Source: an uncultured Prevotella sp. (lineage in GTDB: Bacteria > Bacteroidota > Bacteroidia > Bacteroidales > Bacteroidaceae). Taken from it: a stretch of DNA of 60,651 nt. Under the pieces are notes generated by a model, which worked only from the letters and a program-made list of their open reading frames with translations, did no database searches and was not told where the DNA came from. A program made the translations under genes and the position numbers. Shown piece after piece: positions 1 through 8,960 of this stretch. The DNA lies in the NCBI GenBank assembly GCA_900545525.1, contig UQZX01000018.1, forward strand, positions 1-60,651, written 5' to 3'. Positions within the stretch are counted from its first letter, which is position 1. Every line of letters starts with the position of its first letter.

Positions 1-86
1 AAATTCGTAACTCCTAATTCCTAATTCTCAATTGCGCACAGCGCAACAACTCGTCATTCGTAACTCAAAATTCGTAATTCATCAAT
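1..86. repeat. degenerate 7-bp-period array downstream of polA
   Basis: Units of the form CGTAACT, CCTAATT and CGTAATT repeat with a 7-base period, interrupted by GCGCACAGCGC. The array abuts the polA stop codon. It belongs to the heptamer family seen at nine other places in the window. Confidence 0.75.
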
Positions 87-2847
87 GTGCCTCCAGCCAG
101 TTTCCACCCCAGCCGCAGTCTGCCGTGAGCGGCACGAGTAGGGGATAGGCGTTCTGCATTTCCTCCATTACTATGCTTTCCACCTTTTCTTTCTCTTCAG
201 GAACCACCGAGAAGTTAAGTTCGTCGTGTACCTGCAGAATCATCTTGCTTCTTATTCCTTCTTCCTTAAAGCGCCGGTGGATGCGTATCATGGCAACCTT
301 TATAATGTCTGCCGCGCTGCCCTGTATCGGCGCGTTTATGGCGTTGCGCTCCGCGAAGCCGCGTACCGTGGCGTTGCGCGAGTTGATGTCGGGCAGATAA
401 CGGCGGCGGCGGAAGAACGTTTCCACGTATCCGTGGCGGCGTGCAGTTTCCTTTGCCTGCTCCATATAGTCGTGGACGCGCGGGAAAGTCTCAAAGTAGC
501 CGTCTATCAGCTGCTTGGCCTCCTTGCGGTCGATGTTCAGCCGGTCGGCAAGACCAAACACCGTGATGCCGTAGATGATGCCGAAGTTGGCGCGTTTTGC
601 CTTTGTCCGCTGGTCGCGGTCTACGCTTCCGATATCCTCCTTGTATATCTTTGCGGCTGTTGCAGCATGTATGTCATGCCCTTCGCGGAACGCTTCTATC
701 ATGTTTTCGTCGCCGCTCAGGTGAGCCATTACGCGCAGCTCTATCTGACTGTAGTCGGCGGAGAAGAACAGACATCCCTCTTCCGGAATGAAAGCCTTGC
801 GTATTTCCTTGCCGTCCTCGCCGCGCACGGGAATGTTCTGCAGGTTCGGGTCGCTCGACGAAAGCCGTCCCGTTGCCGTTATGGTCTGGTTGAATGATGT
901 GTGGATGTGTCCCGTATGCGGGTTTATGAGCTTCGGAAGAGCGTCTATGTAAGTGCCTAACAGCTTCTTCAAGCCCCTGTGTGCGAGGATGTTTCCCACT
1001 ATCTCGCTTTTCCCCTTCAGCGATTGCAGCACCTCCTCGTTGGTTACATACTGTCCCGTCTTTGTCTTCTTGGGCTTCTCCATTATCTTCATCTTTCCGA
1101 AGAGGATGTCGCCCACCTGTTTGGGAGATGCTATGTTGAACTCTTCGCCCGCCATTTCGTATATCCGTTGCTCCAGTTCCTTCATGCGGGCGGTGAGTAT
1201 CTGCGATGTTTCGGCAAGCGAGGCGGTGTCTATGCGCACGCCGTTCATCTCCATTTCGGCAAGTACTTCGACCAAAGGCATCTCTATTTCGTGGAACAGT
1301 TCTTCTGTTCCGGCTTCTTTCAGCTTAGGTTCAAGAATGTTCTTGAGCCTCAGTGTGATGTCGGCATCTTCCGCCGCATACTCGTAAACCTGAGAGGGTG
1401 GGAGGTCGCGCATGCTCTTTTGGTTCTTGCCACGCGGTCCGATGAGTTCGTCAATGTGTATGGTGCGGTAGTTGAGATAAACTTCCGCCATGTAGTCCAT
1501 GTTGTGTCTCAGTTCCGGTTGTATGAGATAATGGGCTATCATGGTGTCGAACATTTTTCCGGCGAGGGTCACTCCGTAGTTGCGCAGCACCTCCATGTCA
1601 TACTTGATGTTCTGTCCCACTTTCACGATTTTATCGTTTTCGTATACCGGTTTAAATATATTAACAATTCTTTGGGCTTCTTCACGATTTTCAGGAATGG
1701 GCACATAAAATGCCTGAAATTCCTTCACGGCAAAGCTCAGACCAACCAATTCAGCCTCGATTGCGTTCGTTGACGTTGTCTCCGTGTCTAAACTGAGAAT
1801 TGGATTAGTCAATAAAAGCGAAAAAAGGTTGTTTATATCATCCTCACTTTCAACGAGTTGGTAGTCGTGAGGCGTCGTTTTTATGTCTGAAATATTGCCG
1901 TTTTCAGAATTTTCCGTGCCCTCGGGCGTAAAAACGGCAAATAAATCGGGCTGTTGTTCAGCCTTTTTTTGAATATTTTTAGATTTATTCAGAATTCTGT
2001 CCGCGAACGATTTGAACTCCAGTTCATCGAAGATTTTTCGCAGTTCTGCCTCGTCTGGTTCCTTCACCTTCAGCTCTTCCATGTCCGGTTCGATGGGGAC
2101 GTCGGTTTTTATGGTGGCGAGAAATTTTGAGAACTTTATCTGTTCGGCGTTCTCCTCCACTTTTTTCTTCAGCGCACCTTTCAGCTCGTCGGTACGTGCA
2201 AGCAGGCTTTCGATGTTGCCGAACTGGCTGATAAGTTTTACGGCTGTCTTTTCTCCCACCCCCGGACATCCCGGAATGTTGTCTGCCGAGTCGCCCATAA
2301 GTCCGAGCAGGTCTATCACCTGTGATGTGGATGCTATGCCATATTTGTTTTTTATGCCCTCGGTGTCGAGCGTCTCATAGCCCCCTCCGTGTCTCGGGCG
2401 GAACATGAAGACGTTTTCCCGCACCAGTTGTCCGTAGTCCTTGTCGGGTGTCAGCATGAACGTCTGCATGCCCATGTCGGCAGCCTTTACGGCTATGGTG
2501 CCTATAACGTCGTCTGCCTCGAAGCCCTCCGCTTCGAGTATGGGTATGCGGAAGGCGCGCAGTATGTCCTTTATCACCGGCACCGAGGCGCGTATGTCTT
2601 CCGGAGTCTCCTCGCGCTGTGCCTTGTACTGCTCGTAAGCCACGTTCCGGAATGTCGGTCCATGCGGGTCGAACGCCACTCCGATGTGCGTGGGCTTCTC
2701 CTTGTTGAGCACCTCGTGCAGGGTGTTGCAGAAGCCCATTACGGCAGAAGTGTTAAATCCCTTGGAGTTGATCCTCGGGTTTTTGATGAAGGCATAATAC
2801 GAGCGGTATATCAGCGCGTAAGCGTCTAAGAGAAACAATTTATCCAT
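82..2847 (-). CDS. polA: DNA polymerase I
   Basis: This 921-residue protein is DNA polymerase I, used for Okazaki fragment processing and repair synthesis; the length matches the family. The 5'-nuclease domain fills about residues 1-300. A 3'-5' exonuclease domain follows at about 330-510 and keeps the DTE motif (SLDTETTS), so proofreading should be active. The polymerase domain carries motif A (DYSQIELRVMAHLS), motif B (KRANFGIIYGI) and motif C (QVHDELNF). A Lys/Glu-rich linker separates nuclease and exonuclease parts. The gene is divergent from the prenyl synthase gene, with 86 bp between starts. Its stop codon lies in a heptamer repeat array. Confidence 0.98.
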   Translation of the reverse strand: MDKLFLLDAYALIYRSYYAFIKNPRINSKGFNTSAVMGFCNTLHEVLNKEKPTHIGVAFDPHGPTFRNVAYEQYKAQREETPEDIRASVPVIKDILRAFRIPILEAEGFEADDVIGTIAVKAADMGMQTFMLTPDKDYGQLVRENVFMFRPRHGGGYETLDTEGIKNKYGIASTSQVIDLLGLMGDSADNIPGCPGVGEKTAVKLISQFGNIESLLARTDELKGALKKKVEENAEQIKFSKFLATIKTDVPIEPDMEELKVKEPDEAELRKIFDELEFKSFADRILNKSKNIQKKAEQQPDLFAVFTPEGTENSENGNISDIKTTPHDYQLVESEDDINNLFSLLLTNPILSLDTETTSTNAIEAELVGLSFAVKEFQAFYVPIPENREEAQRIVNIFKPVYENDKIVKVGQNIKYDMEVLRNYGVTLAGKMFDTMIAHYLIQPELRHNMDYMAEVYLNYRTIHIDELIGPRGKNQKSMRDLPPSQVYEYAAEDADITLRLKNILEPKLKEAGTEELFHEIEMPLVEVLAEMEMNGVRIDTASLAETSQILTARMKELEQRIYEMAGEEFNIASPKQVGDILFGKMKIMEKPKKTKTGQYVTNEEVLQSLKGKSEIVGNILAHRGLKKLLGTYIDALPKLINPHTGHIHTSFNQTITATGRLSSSDPNLQNIPVRGEDGKEIRKAFIPEEGCLFFSADYSQIELRVMAHLSGDENMIEAFREGHDIHAATAAKIYKEDIGSVDRDQRTKAKRANFGIIYGITVFGLADRLNIDRKEAKQLIDGYFETFPRVHDYMEQAKETARRHGYVETFFRRRRYLPDINSRNATVRGFAERNAINAPIQGSAADIIKVAMIRIHRRFKEEGIRSKMILQVHDELNFSVVPEEKEKVESIVMEEMQNAYPLLVPLTADCGWGGNWLEAH

Positions 2848-2883
2848 TTAATATGTAGTATTTAAATGTAAAAGTACTAATTT

Positions 2884-2916
2884 TTTGTCATTAATCCGAT
2901 AAAATCACTAATTTTG
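2884..2916 (+). promoter_or_regulatory. Bacteroidetes promoter for the prenyl synthase
   Basis: TTTG at 2884-2887 and TAATTTTG at 2909-2916 are separated by 21 bp, fitting the group's sigma-ABfr consensus. The position, 18 bp before an ATG at 2934, also argues for that start codon. Confidence 0.7.
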
Positions 2917-2933
2917 TATCAAAATTGCAGGCT

Positions 2934-3911
2934 ATGGATTATTTATCTCTTATAAAGGCACCTATTGTTAATGAGCTTGACAGCTTTATCAAGCTTTTCA
3001 ACAGCTCGCTGACCCACGACGGCGAGTTGCAGGAGGAGATATTTGCCAGGATAAGAGAGCGTGCCGGCAAGCGCATGCGCCCCATGCTGATACTTCTCAT
3101 GGCGAAGACTCACGGCGAGGTGAACGTTTCAACGCTGAATGCAGCCGTGGGTCTTGAGCTGCTCCACACGGCGAGCCTTGTACACGACGACGTGGTCGAC
3201 GAGAGTGGTGAGCGGCGCGGGCAGGCATCGGTAAATGCCCTTTACGACAACAAGGTTGCCGTGCTCGTGGGTGACTATATACTGTCTACGGCGCTGCTGC
3301 ATGTGGCTCTGACAGAGAACAATACGATTGTGAAATATCTTGCGGAGCTTGGGCGTACGCTGTCAAACGGCGAGATACTCCAGCTTACGAACATATCCAA
3401 CGACAATATTTCGGAAGACGTTTATTTCCAGGTTATACGCCAGAAGACGGCGGCATTGTTCGAGGCATGCTGTTCCATAGGGGCGTTGTCGGCAGGAGCC
3501 GCGTCCGGGGAAGTGGAGGCGGCGATGCGTTTCGGTCAGGACTTGGGTGTGATATTCCAGATACGCGATGACATTTTCGATTATTACGAGTCGCCTGAGA
3601 TAGGCAAGCCCACCGGCAACGACATGGCGGAAGGCAAGTTGACGCTGCCCGTGATATATGCCTTGAATAATGGGGACAATGCTGATATGCGCTCAATAGC
3701 TCGCAAGGTAAAGAATTTGGAAGCCACCAAAGAGGATATCGCCGTATTGGTTGAATATGCCAAGAGCAGCGGCGGCATAGAATATGCGGAGCGGAAGATG
3801 GAGGAGCTTCGTCTGAGATGTGCCGGATATATAGAGCGCGCCGTGGCTTCGGAGGATATAAAAAAGGCGCTCGGGGCTTATCTGGAGTTTGTGATAAGGA
3901 GGGATGTCTGA
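2934..3911 (+). CDS. ispB: polyprenyl diphosphate synthase (trans, long-chain)
   Basis: This enzyme condenses isopentenyl diphosphate units onto an allylic primer to build the side chain of menaquinone. Both aspartate-rich motifs of trans-prenyl synthases are present: LVHDDVVDE (first) and QIRDDIFDYYE (second), along with the FQIRDD context and a GKRMRP substrate motif near the N-terminus. I start at the ATG at 2934 rather than an upstream in-frame TTG at 2925, because the promoter -7 box ends at 2916. The product is 325 residues, normal for octaprenyl-type synthases. Chain length cannot be read from the sequence. No neighbour shares the pathway. Confidence 0.93.
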   Translation: MDYLSLIKAPIVNELDSFIKLFNSSLTHDGELQEEIFARIRERAGKRMRPMLILLMAKTHGEVNVSTLNAAVGLELLHTASLVHDDVVDESGERRGQASVNALYDNKVAVLVGDYILSTALLHVALTENNTIVKYLAELGRTLSNGEILQLTNISNDNISEDVYFQVIRQKTAALFEACCSIGALSAGAASGEVEAAMRFGQDLGVIFQIRDDIFDYYESPEIGKPTGNDMAEGKLTLPVIYALNNGDNADMRSIARKVKNLEATKEDIAVLVEYAKSSGGIEYAERKMEELRLRCAGYIERAVASEDIKKALGAYLEFVIRRDV

Positions 3912-3930
3912 AAGATTAAGTCCGTGTTGT

Positions 3931-3975
3931 CTTATAAGACATATAAGGCTTATAAGACCTATAGGTCCTATATTA
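3931..3975. repeat. 9-bp-period array (ATARGNCYT)
   Basis: Five consecutive units (ATAAGACAT, ATAAGGCTT, ATAAGACCT, ATAGGTCCT, ATATTAAT) keep a 9-base period. The array lies just past the 3' end of the four-helix-bundle gene, and a second array lies at that gene's 5' end. Confidence 0.85.
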
Positions 3976-3990
3976 ATATTAAGCCGGATG

Positions 3991-4554
3991 TTATCTTTTG
4001 TTTCTTCTCATCCATTCTGTCCTTGCCCTGTACATCTCTTCCCTTATTCCTCCCTGTTCAACAAAGTCTTTTTTCAGGCGTTCTATCAGTTTCCCGAGTA
4101 ATGTATCCGTCTGGTGGATAAGGGTTATGGCAATGTTTGCTGTAGTCTCGTCAGAGCGTATTTCTATTGCTTTTCTATAATATGCACTGTCGTTGTGCTT
4201 TGCACATACGTTCCTTGCTGTTAAAAATTTTGGGCTGTTTATATTCCACTGCTCCATGTTTCTAACCCTCAGATAGTCTTCATAGTCGGCGAGAAGTTCC
4301 TGAAGGCTTGCCCTTGCAACGTTCACCAGTTTCAGTTCCGTTTCCTTTGATGTTGTGCTTGCCGCGCTTCCTTCAATGATGTTTTGCTTGCACGAGCGTG
4401 CCGCCTGTACCATCTGGTCTATGGTGCGGTCGCCCTTTCCGAGATATTTGTGGGCAAAGAAGAAGGTTATGTCGTATATACATTCCGATTTCTGATATGA
4501 AATAAGTTGTCGGTAGTTTCCTCTTTGCGGTATAAAGTCTTTTGTGTCAGGCAT
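3991..4554 (-). CDS. four-helix-bundle protein (S23/23S rRNA intervening-sequence family)
   Basis: About 187 residues, mostly helical, with the pattern of the four-helix-bundle family first noted in 23S rRNA intervening sequences: an N-terminal QLISYQKSECIYD, then IDQMVQAARSCKQNIIEGS, then KLVNVARASLQELLADYED. The same fold includes the Avd accessory protein of diversity-generating retroelements, but no reverse transcriptase or template repeat is seen here. Function is unknown; nucleic-acid binding is a family-level guess. I take the ATG at 4554, though an in-frame ATG at 4578 would add MIHKKKNT. The gene sits alone between two 9-bp-period arrays, like a cassette. Confidence 0.8.
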   Translation of the reverse strand: MPDTKDFIPQRGNYRQLISYQKSECIYDITFFFAHKYLGKGDRTIDQMVQAARSCKQNIIEGSAASTTSKETELKLVNVARASLQELLADYEDYLRVRNMEQWNINSPKFLTARNVCAKHNDSAYYRKAIEIRSDETTANIAITLIHQTDTLLGKLIERLKKDFVEQGGIREEMYRARTEWMRRNKR

Positions 4555-4584
4555 GGTATTTTTCTTTTTATGTATCATGTGATT

Positions 4585-4624
4585 GTATATGGCTTATAAG
4601 CCATGTAGGACTTATAAGCCATAA
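4585..4624. repeat. 9-bp-period array (ATARGNCYT)
   Basis: Units ATATGGCTT, ATAAGCCAT, GTAGGACTT and ATAAGCCAT lie between the deoC stop and the start of the four-helix-bundle gene, both on the minus strand. Confidence 0.8.
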
Positions 4625-4638
4625 TAATATTAAAGTTC

Positions 4639-5574
4639 TCAGAAGAACTTCGTCTCCTTCCCCTCAATCTCGCTCAGCAGCATGTTTGCCAGCCGGCTGG
4701 TGCCGAGGCGGAACCACTTGTTTGTGAGCCATTTTTCGCCCAGGACCTCTTTTACTATTGTGTAGTAGATAAGTGCGTCCATGACGGAGTTGATGCCTCC
4801 AGCGGGCTTAAAACCTATCTGTATGCCTGTTTCTTCATAGTATTCCTTTATCGTCTGGCACATCACGTATGCAGCTTCGGGCGTTGCGGCAGGCTCGAGC
4901 TTTCCGGTAGAGGTCTTGATATAGTCGGCTCCGGCGTACATTGCTATTATTGAAGCCTTCTTGATGTTCGATGCAGTCTTCAGGCAGCCGGTCTCAAGGA
5001 TCACCTTCATGGCGTTGTCGCCGCACACCTGTTTCAGCTCGCTTATCTCGTCGGCAACGCCCTCGTAGTCGCCGCTGAGGAACTTGCCCACGGGCATCAC
5101 GATGTCAATCTCTGTGGCACCGTCCTTTATAGCCAGTGCCGTCTCGGCAACCTTTACCTCTATCAGAGCCTGCGACGAAGGGAAGCTGCCCGATACGCAG
5201 GCTATTTCGACGCCGTCAATCTCGAGCGTCTCGCTCACCGTCTTGGCAAAGCAGGGGTATACGCAGATTGTCGCCACGTGGGGCAGTTCGCCGTATGCCT
5301 CGTCAAACTGGTTCACCTTCTCTGTAAATGCCATTACGCTTGTCTCCGAGTCGGTTGTCTTGAGCGTTGTCAGCTCGATGCTTCCCATGAGGAATTTCTT
5401 TGTCTCGATGTTGTCGTTTTCGTGCACCTTTTCGGCGATTATTTTCTTCACCGCCTCGCGCACCTCGTCGTCAGAAATCTCAGTGTTGTACTTTCCGAGA
5501 GCCTCCTCGTACTTGCTCATGGGCTTTGTGCCATGGTTGTGGCAGTGCCCGTGCATGTTTTCTTTCTCTGTCAT
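4639..5574 (-). CDS. deoC: deoxyribose-phosphate aldolase
   Basis: Class I aldolase that splits 2-deoxyribose 5-phosphate into glyceraldehyde 3-phosphate and acetaldehyde during deoxynucleoside salvage. The Schiff-base lysine is in DYIKTSTGKLEP and the second, proton-relay lysine in IGFKPAGGI. At 311 residues it is some 50 longer than the E. coli enzyme; the extra N-terminal part contains a His-rich stretch (MHGHCHNHG) and is common in Bacteroidetes members. It starts 3 bp after the stop of the MazG-like gene, so the two are very likely one transcript, and both concern nucleotide metabolism. Confidence 0.95.
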   Translation of the reverse strand: MTEKENMHGHCHNHGTKPMSKYEEALGKYNTEISDDEVREAVKKIIAEKVHENDNIETKKFLMGSIELTTLKTTDSETSVMAFTEKVNQFDEAYGELPHVATICVYPCFAKTVSETLEIDGVEIACVSGSFPSSQALIEVKVAETALAIKDGATEIDIVMPVGKFLSGDYEGVADEISELKQVCGDNAMKVILETGCLKTASNIKKASIIAMYAGADYIKTSTGKLEPAATPEAAYVMCQTIKEYYEETGIQIGFKPAGGINSVMDALIYYTIVKEVLGEKWLTNKWFRLGTSRLANMLLSEIEGKETKFF

Positions 5575-5576
5575 AA

Positions 5577-5933
5577 TTATTTTAATTTAGGGTTATTGAT
5601 ATGTCTGTTACAGTCTCTTCTTGTCTTCTTCTCAAAGCTTCGGCGCAGTTCCTCGCCGAGGTCCGTTCCCGTCTGGTTGGCAAGGCACAGCAGCACCCAC
5701 AGCACGTCTGCCATTTCCTCGCCCAACGAGGCGTTCTCGCCCTCCTTGAAGCTCTGGTCGCCATATTTGCGTGCCATCACGCGTGCCAGTTCGCCCACCT
5801 CTTCGGTGAGGCATGCCATGTTCGTCAGCTCTGAAAAGTAGCGCACGCCATACTCCTTTATCCACTTGTCCACCGCCGTCTGTGCCTCGCGCAGTGTCAT
5901 CGAGCCGCCGGTGGGGCAGTTGTTGTTGTCCAT
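5577..5933 (-). CDS. MazG-like nucleotide pyrophosphohydrolase
   Basis: A 118-residue all-helical protein with the metal-binding signature of the MazG/dUTPase superfamily: EEVGELARVMARK followed by a second acidic helix, EEMADVLWVLL. Members hydrolyse non-canonical NTPs or dCTP to the monophosphate; the substrate here is not decided by the sequence. The single MazG domain and short length match the stand-alone form rather than full MazG. It lies directly upstream of deoC in the same orientation. Confidence 0.88.
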   Translation of the reverse strand: MDNNNCPTGGSMTLREAQTAVDKWIKEYGVRYFSELTNMACLTEEVGELARVMARKYGDQSFKEGENASLGEEMADVLWVLLCLANQTGTDLGEELRRSFEKKTRRDCNRHINNPKLK

Positions 5934-6015
5934 TGTCGTCTGTTTTTATTCTTATTTTATGCTTTCTTCCGTTCTTCCCGTATCCCGCATGCTTTCTTCC
6001 GCTGCCGGCACACGG

Positions 6016-6468
6016 CTATTCCCTGTTTTTAGAGTCCATGCAGATTGTCACCGGTCCGTCGTTGAGCAGCTCCACCTTCATGTCCGCTCCAAACTCTCCC
6101 GTAAGCGTCTCCCTGCCCGTTTCGGCAGTCATCAGCCGGCAGAACTCGTTGTACAGGGGTATGGATATGTCATGCCCCGCAGCCCGTATCCACGACGGGC
6201 GGTTACCTTTCTTATACGATGCCATGAGCGTAAACTGGCTCACCACCAGCACTTTGCCTCCGACATCCTTCAGCGAGAGGTTCATCACCCCGTCTGCATC
6301 GTTGAAGATGCGCAGTGCCGCTATCTTCCTTGCCAGCCATGCCGCGTCTTCCACCGTGTCTTCCGTGCATACGCCGAGCAGCACGAGCAGTCCGTTGTCT
6401 ATGGCAGACTTCACCTTTCCGTCTATTGTCACCGATGCGTGCGATACGCGTTGTATAACTGTTCTCAT
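6016..6468 (-). CDS. dtd: D-aminoacyl-tRNA deacylase
   Basis: A 150-residue protein that removes D-amino acids wrongly loaded on tRNAs. The two cross-subunit motifs of the family are present: SQFTLMAS (catalytic SQxxLYA region) and the C-terminal GPVTI motif in NDGPVTICMDS. Length matches the family. It begins with MRTVIQRVSHASV, the typical DTD start. A minus-strand TACATTTG box lies 19 bp upstream of the start, so it probably has its own promoter. Confidence 0.96.
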   Translation of the reverse strand: MRTVIQRVSHASVTIDGKVKSAIDNGLLVLLGVCTEDTVEDAAWLARKIAALRIFNDADGVMNLSLKDVGGKVLVVSQFTLMASYKKGNRPSWIRAAGHDISIPLYNEFCRLMTAETGRETLTGEFGADMKVELLNDGPVTICMDSKNRE

Positions 6469-6486
6469 CTTGTTTTGTGATTATTA

Positions 6487-6494
6487 CAAATGTA
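6487..6494 (-). promoter_or_regulatory. -7 box before dtd
   Basis: The minus strand reads TACATTTG here, matching TAnnTTTG, 19 bp before the dtd ATG. I see no clear -33 TTTG at proper spacing. Confidence 0.45.
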
Positions 6495-6631
6495 AAAAAA
6501 CTATGAAAGCCGAATGCAATAAAGCTTGCTTTAGATTGCTGAGGCACCGCCTGTCTTATGCAAAGATAGTGTAAAATCCGTGGATTTTAAGAAGAAAATG
6601 GATTAATAATTGTCTTTCTGTATTTTTGCAG

Positions 6632-6732
6632 ACATCTTTTGACTTCCAAAAGGCGGCATATTGCACGCCAATATGCCGCCTTTCAGAGCCTGAAACGACA
6701 CCTTTTGGAAGGTAAAAGGTATCATCTTGATT
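6632..6732 (-). repeat. modular ~90-bp intergenic element, copy A
   Basis: Read on the minus strand, it has a leader ending GATGATACCTTTT and then three units of 21-23 nt, each starting with two to four A residues: one with GGTGTCG, one with GGCGGCATATTGG and one with TATGCCGCC. On the plus strand 6649-6663 and 6669-6683 form a perfect 15-bp stem with a 5-nt loop. It lies between dtd and uvrC. Confidence 0.8.
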
Positions 6733-6752
6733 ATCAATGTGTTACAAGGTGC

Positions 6753-8612
6753 TTAAACAACGCTATTTTCTGACGCTTCCGTCTCACCGTCTTTATGGAA
6801 AAATCGCCACACCGTTGCGCCCTTCGATGCACCTATTATCCCGGTAAGTGACTGCAAATCAGCCTCTTTAATCTTCCTTACGCTCTTCAGCTCTTTCAGC
6901 AGCAGGTCCTTTGTCTTCGGTCCGATGCCCTTTATGTCGTCCAGCTCGCTGTGCAGCGCATGCCTGCTCCGCTTGTCCCTGTGGAACGTTATTGCGTAGC
7001 GGTGCACCTCGTCCTGTATCCTCGTCATGAGCCTGAAAATCTCGCTGTCGGTCTTCATTCCCACGACCACGGGCGGCTGTCCGCACAGCAGTTCGCTTGT
7101 GCGGTGGCGGCTGTCCTTTGCCAGTCCGGCTATTGGTATTTGCAGTCTCAGCTCGTCTTCGACCACCTGTCTTACCACCTCCATCTGCCCCTTGCCGCCG
7201 TCGGTGATGATGAGGTCGGGCAGGGGAGTGCCCTCCTCTTTCATGCGCGAATAGCGGCGGCGCACCACCTCCTGCATCGAGGCATAGTCGTCGGGACCCA
7301 CCACCGTCTTGATGTTGTATTTACGGTAGTCTTTCTTGCACGGTTTCAGCTTTTCAAACACCACGCAGCCCGCCACGGCATCCGTTCCGCTGATGTTCGA
7401 GTTGTCGAAACACTCTATGCGGTATGGCATGCGCGGAAGCTTGAGAATGTCCTGTATCTCCTTCATCAGACGCACGGTCTTTTGCTCGGGATTGAGCTTC
7501 TCAGCCTGCTTCAGGCGGTCGAACTTATATTGTTTGCCGTTCATTGCCGAGAGGTCGAGCAGCGTTTTCTTGTCGCCACGCTGCGGCACGGTGAACTCTA
7601 TGCCGTCGAGCTGTGTGTCGGGCATGAACGGCACTATTATCTCGCGCGACGTGCTGCCCAGCCGCTCGCGTATCTGCACTATGCCGAGTGGCAGTATTTC
7701 CTCTGCCGTCTCTTCCAGCTTCTTCTTGAATTCAAATGTAAATGCCTGGTTTATGCTGCCGTTTGTCACGTGCATGTAGTTGATGTAGGCAATCTTCTCG
7801 TCGTTTGTCACGGTGAATACGTCGACGTTGTTTATGGTATGGCTCACCACCTCGCTCTTTGAACAGAAACTGTCGAGGAGCATGTACTTGCGTTTCAGCT
7901 CCTCGGCGTCCTCAAACCGCAGTTCTTCGGCTGCCTCCTGCATCTGCCTGAACAGCAGTTTCTGCACCTCGCGCGTGTTTCCTTTCAGTATCTCTCGCGC
8001 CTGTTCTATGTTCCTGTTATACTCTTCCGCACTTTGCCTGCCTGTGCACGGCGCCCCGCAGTTGTGTATGTGATATTCCAGGCACGGCTTGTATTTTCCC
8101 TGCTCTATGCTCTCCTTAGTGATGGGGAAGCGGCATGTGCGCGGCTTGTAGAGCTTCTTTATTATGTCCAAAAGACCGTACATCGTGCCCAAATGGCTGT
8201 AGGGACCGTAGTAGGTGCCGAACTTCTTGTTTATTACACGCGTGCTGAAGATGCGTGGCAGATATTCCTTCGTCACGCATATCGACGGGTATGTCTTGCC
8301 GTCTTTCAGCAGTATGTTGTATTTCGGCTTGTATTTTTTTATAAGGTTGTTCTCGAGCAGCAACGCGTCTTCTTCCGTGTTGACCACCGTGTAGGATATG
8401 TTGAATATCTTGCTTACGAGCACCTTGGTCTTGAAACGGTCCACCTCCTTGTGAAAATAAGAAGACACGCGGTTCTTTAAGTTCTTCGCCTTGCCCACGT
8501 ATATTATCGTTCCGTGCTCGTCGTAGTACTGGTAGCTCCCCGGCTTGTTGGGCAGTGTGCTTACGATGGCTTTCAGATGAGCAAGCCGCTTCTCGTTTTC
8601 TTCTTTTGTCAT
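6753..8612 (-). CDS. uvrC: excinuclease ABC subunit C
   Basis: UvrC makes the two incisions around bulky DNA lesions. The GIY-YIG nuclease domain is at the N-terminus (GSYQYYDEHGTIIYVGKAKN), a UVR motif for UvrB binding lies around residues 200-240, the RNase H-like endonuclease region follows (ECFDNSNISGTDAVAG, with the catalytic Asp), and tandem helix-hairpin-helix motifs end the protein (IKGIGPKTKDLLL and LTGIIGASKG). The 619 residues match the family. A parS-like palindrome lies 39 bp upstream of the start. Confidence 0.98.
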   Translation of the reverse strand: MTKEENEKRLAHLKAIVSTLPNKPGSYQYYDEHGTIIYVGKAKNLKNRVSSYFHKEVDRFKTKVLVSKIFNISYTVVNTEEDALLLENNLIKKYKPKYNILLKDGKTYPSICVTKEYLPRIFSTRVINKKFGTYYGPYSHLGTMYGLLDIIKKLYKPRTCRFPITKESIEQGKYKPCLEYHIHNCGAPCTGRQSAEEYNRNIEQAREILKGNTREVQKLLFRQMQEAAEELRFEDAEELKRKYMLLDSFCSKSEVVSHTINNVDVFTVTNDEKIAYINYMHVTNGSINQAFTFEFKKKLEETAEEILPLGIVQIRERLGSTSREIIVPFMPDTQLDGIEFTVPQRGDKKTLLDLSAMNGKQYKFDRLKQAEKLNPEQKTVRLMKEIQDILKLPRMPYRIECFDNSNISGTDAVAGCVVFEKLKPCKKDYRKYNIKTVVGPDDYASMQEVVRRRYSRMKEEGTPLPDLIITDGGKGQMEVVRQVVEDELRLQIPIAGLAKDSRHRTSELLCGQPPVVVGMKTDSEIFRLMTRIQDEVHRYAITFHRDKRSRHALHSELDDIKGIGPKTKDLLLKELKSVRKIKEADLQSLTGIIGASKGATVWRFFHKDGETEASENSVV

Positions 8613-8649
8613 TGGCGTAAGTTGTTAAGTGAGAGTGGGTTTAAGATAA

Positions 8650-8669
8650 TTTGTTTCACGTGAAACAAA
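8650..8669. promoter_or_regulatory. parS-like ParB binding site 1
   Basis: A perfect 20-bp palindrome whose inner 16 bases at 8652-8667 are TGTTTCACGTGAAACA. That is the canonical chromosomal parS sequence recognised by ParB/Spo0J. It lies upstream of uvrC in a non-coding gap. Confidence 0.85.
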
Positions 8670-8960
8670 AGGTTTAACGGTTGACTCTTTTGTTACTTTG
8701 GGCTGCCTGCCGGCTTGTGCCGTTGCCTGCCGGGTGCGGCAGGCGGCATGGTCTTTGATTGGGCTAATTAGTCTAATAGGTCAAATAAGCCTGATAGGAC
8801 CAATAAGATTGATGAGTGCTTCAAACCCAAGCAACGCAATCCTCTCCTTGCTTTTGTCGTCTGCGGCTTCTGTGCAGCCGTGCGGAGCCTGTCAAAGGGT
8901 AGGGGATTGCGTTGCGCTGTTTTGCCATGTATGGCGGTTTGTGTCGTATCCGGGTGCTTG
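8670..8960. other. gene-free stretch with hairpins and one repeat array
   Basis: No credible gene. It holds a short GC-rich hairpin (arms GCCTGCC/GGCAGGC around 8729-8748), a 9-bp-period array at 8761-8815, and a longer inverted repeat: GCAACGCAATCC at 8831-8842 against GGATTGCGTTGC at 8904-8915. The last could be the stem of a small structured RNA or a terminator after apt; I cannot tell which. Confidence 0.5.
8761..8815. repeat. 9-bp-period array
   Basis: Units CTAATTAGT, CTAATAGGT, CAAATAAGC, CTGATAGGA and CCAATAAGA keep a 9-base period, a more degenerate form of the ATARGNCYT family. Confidence 0.75.

Noticed and set aside
3991..4554. Diversity-generating retroelement, from the Avd-like fold
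   Set aside because: No reverse transcriptase, template repeat or variable repeat is present within the window.
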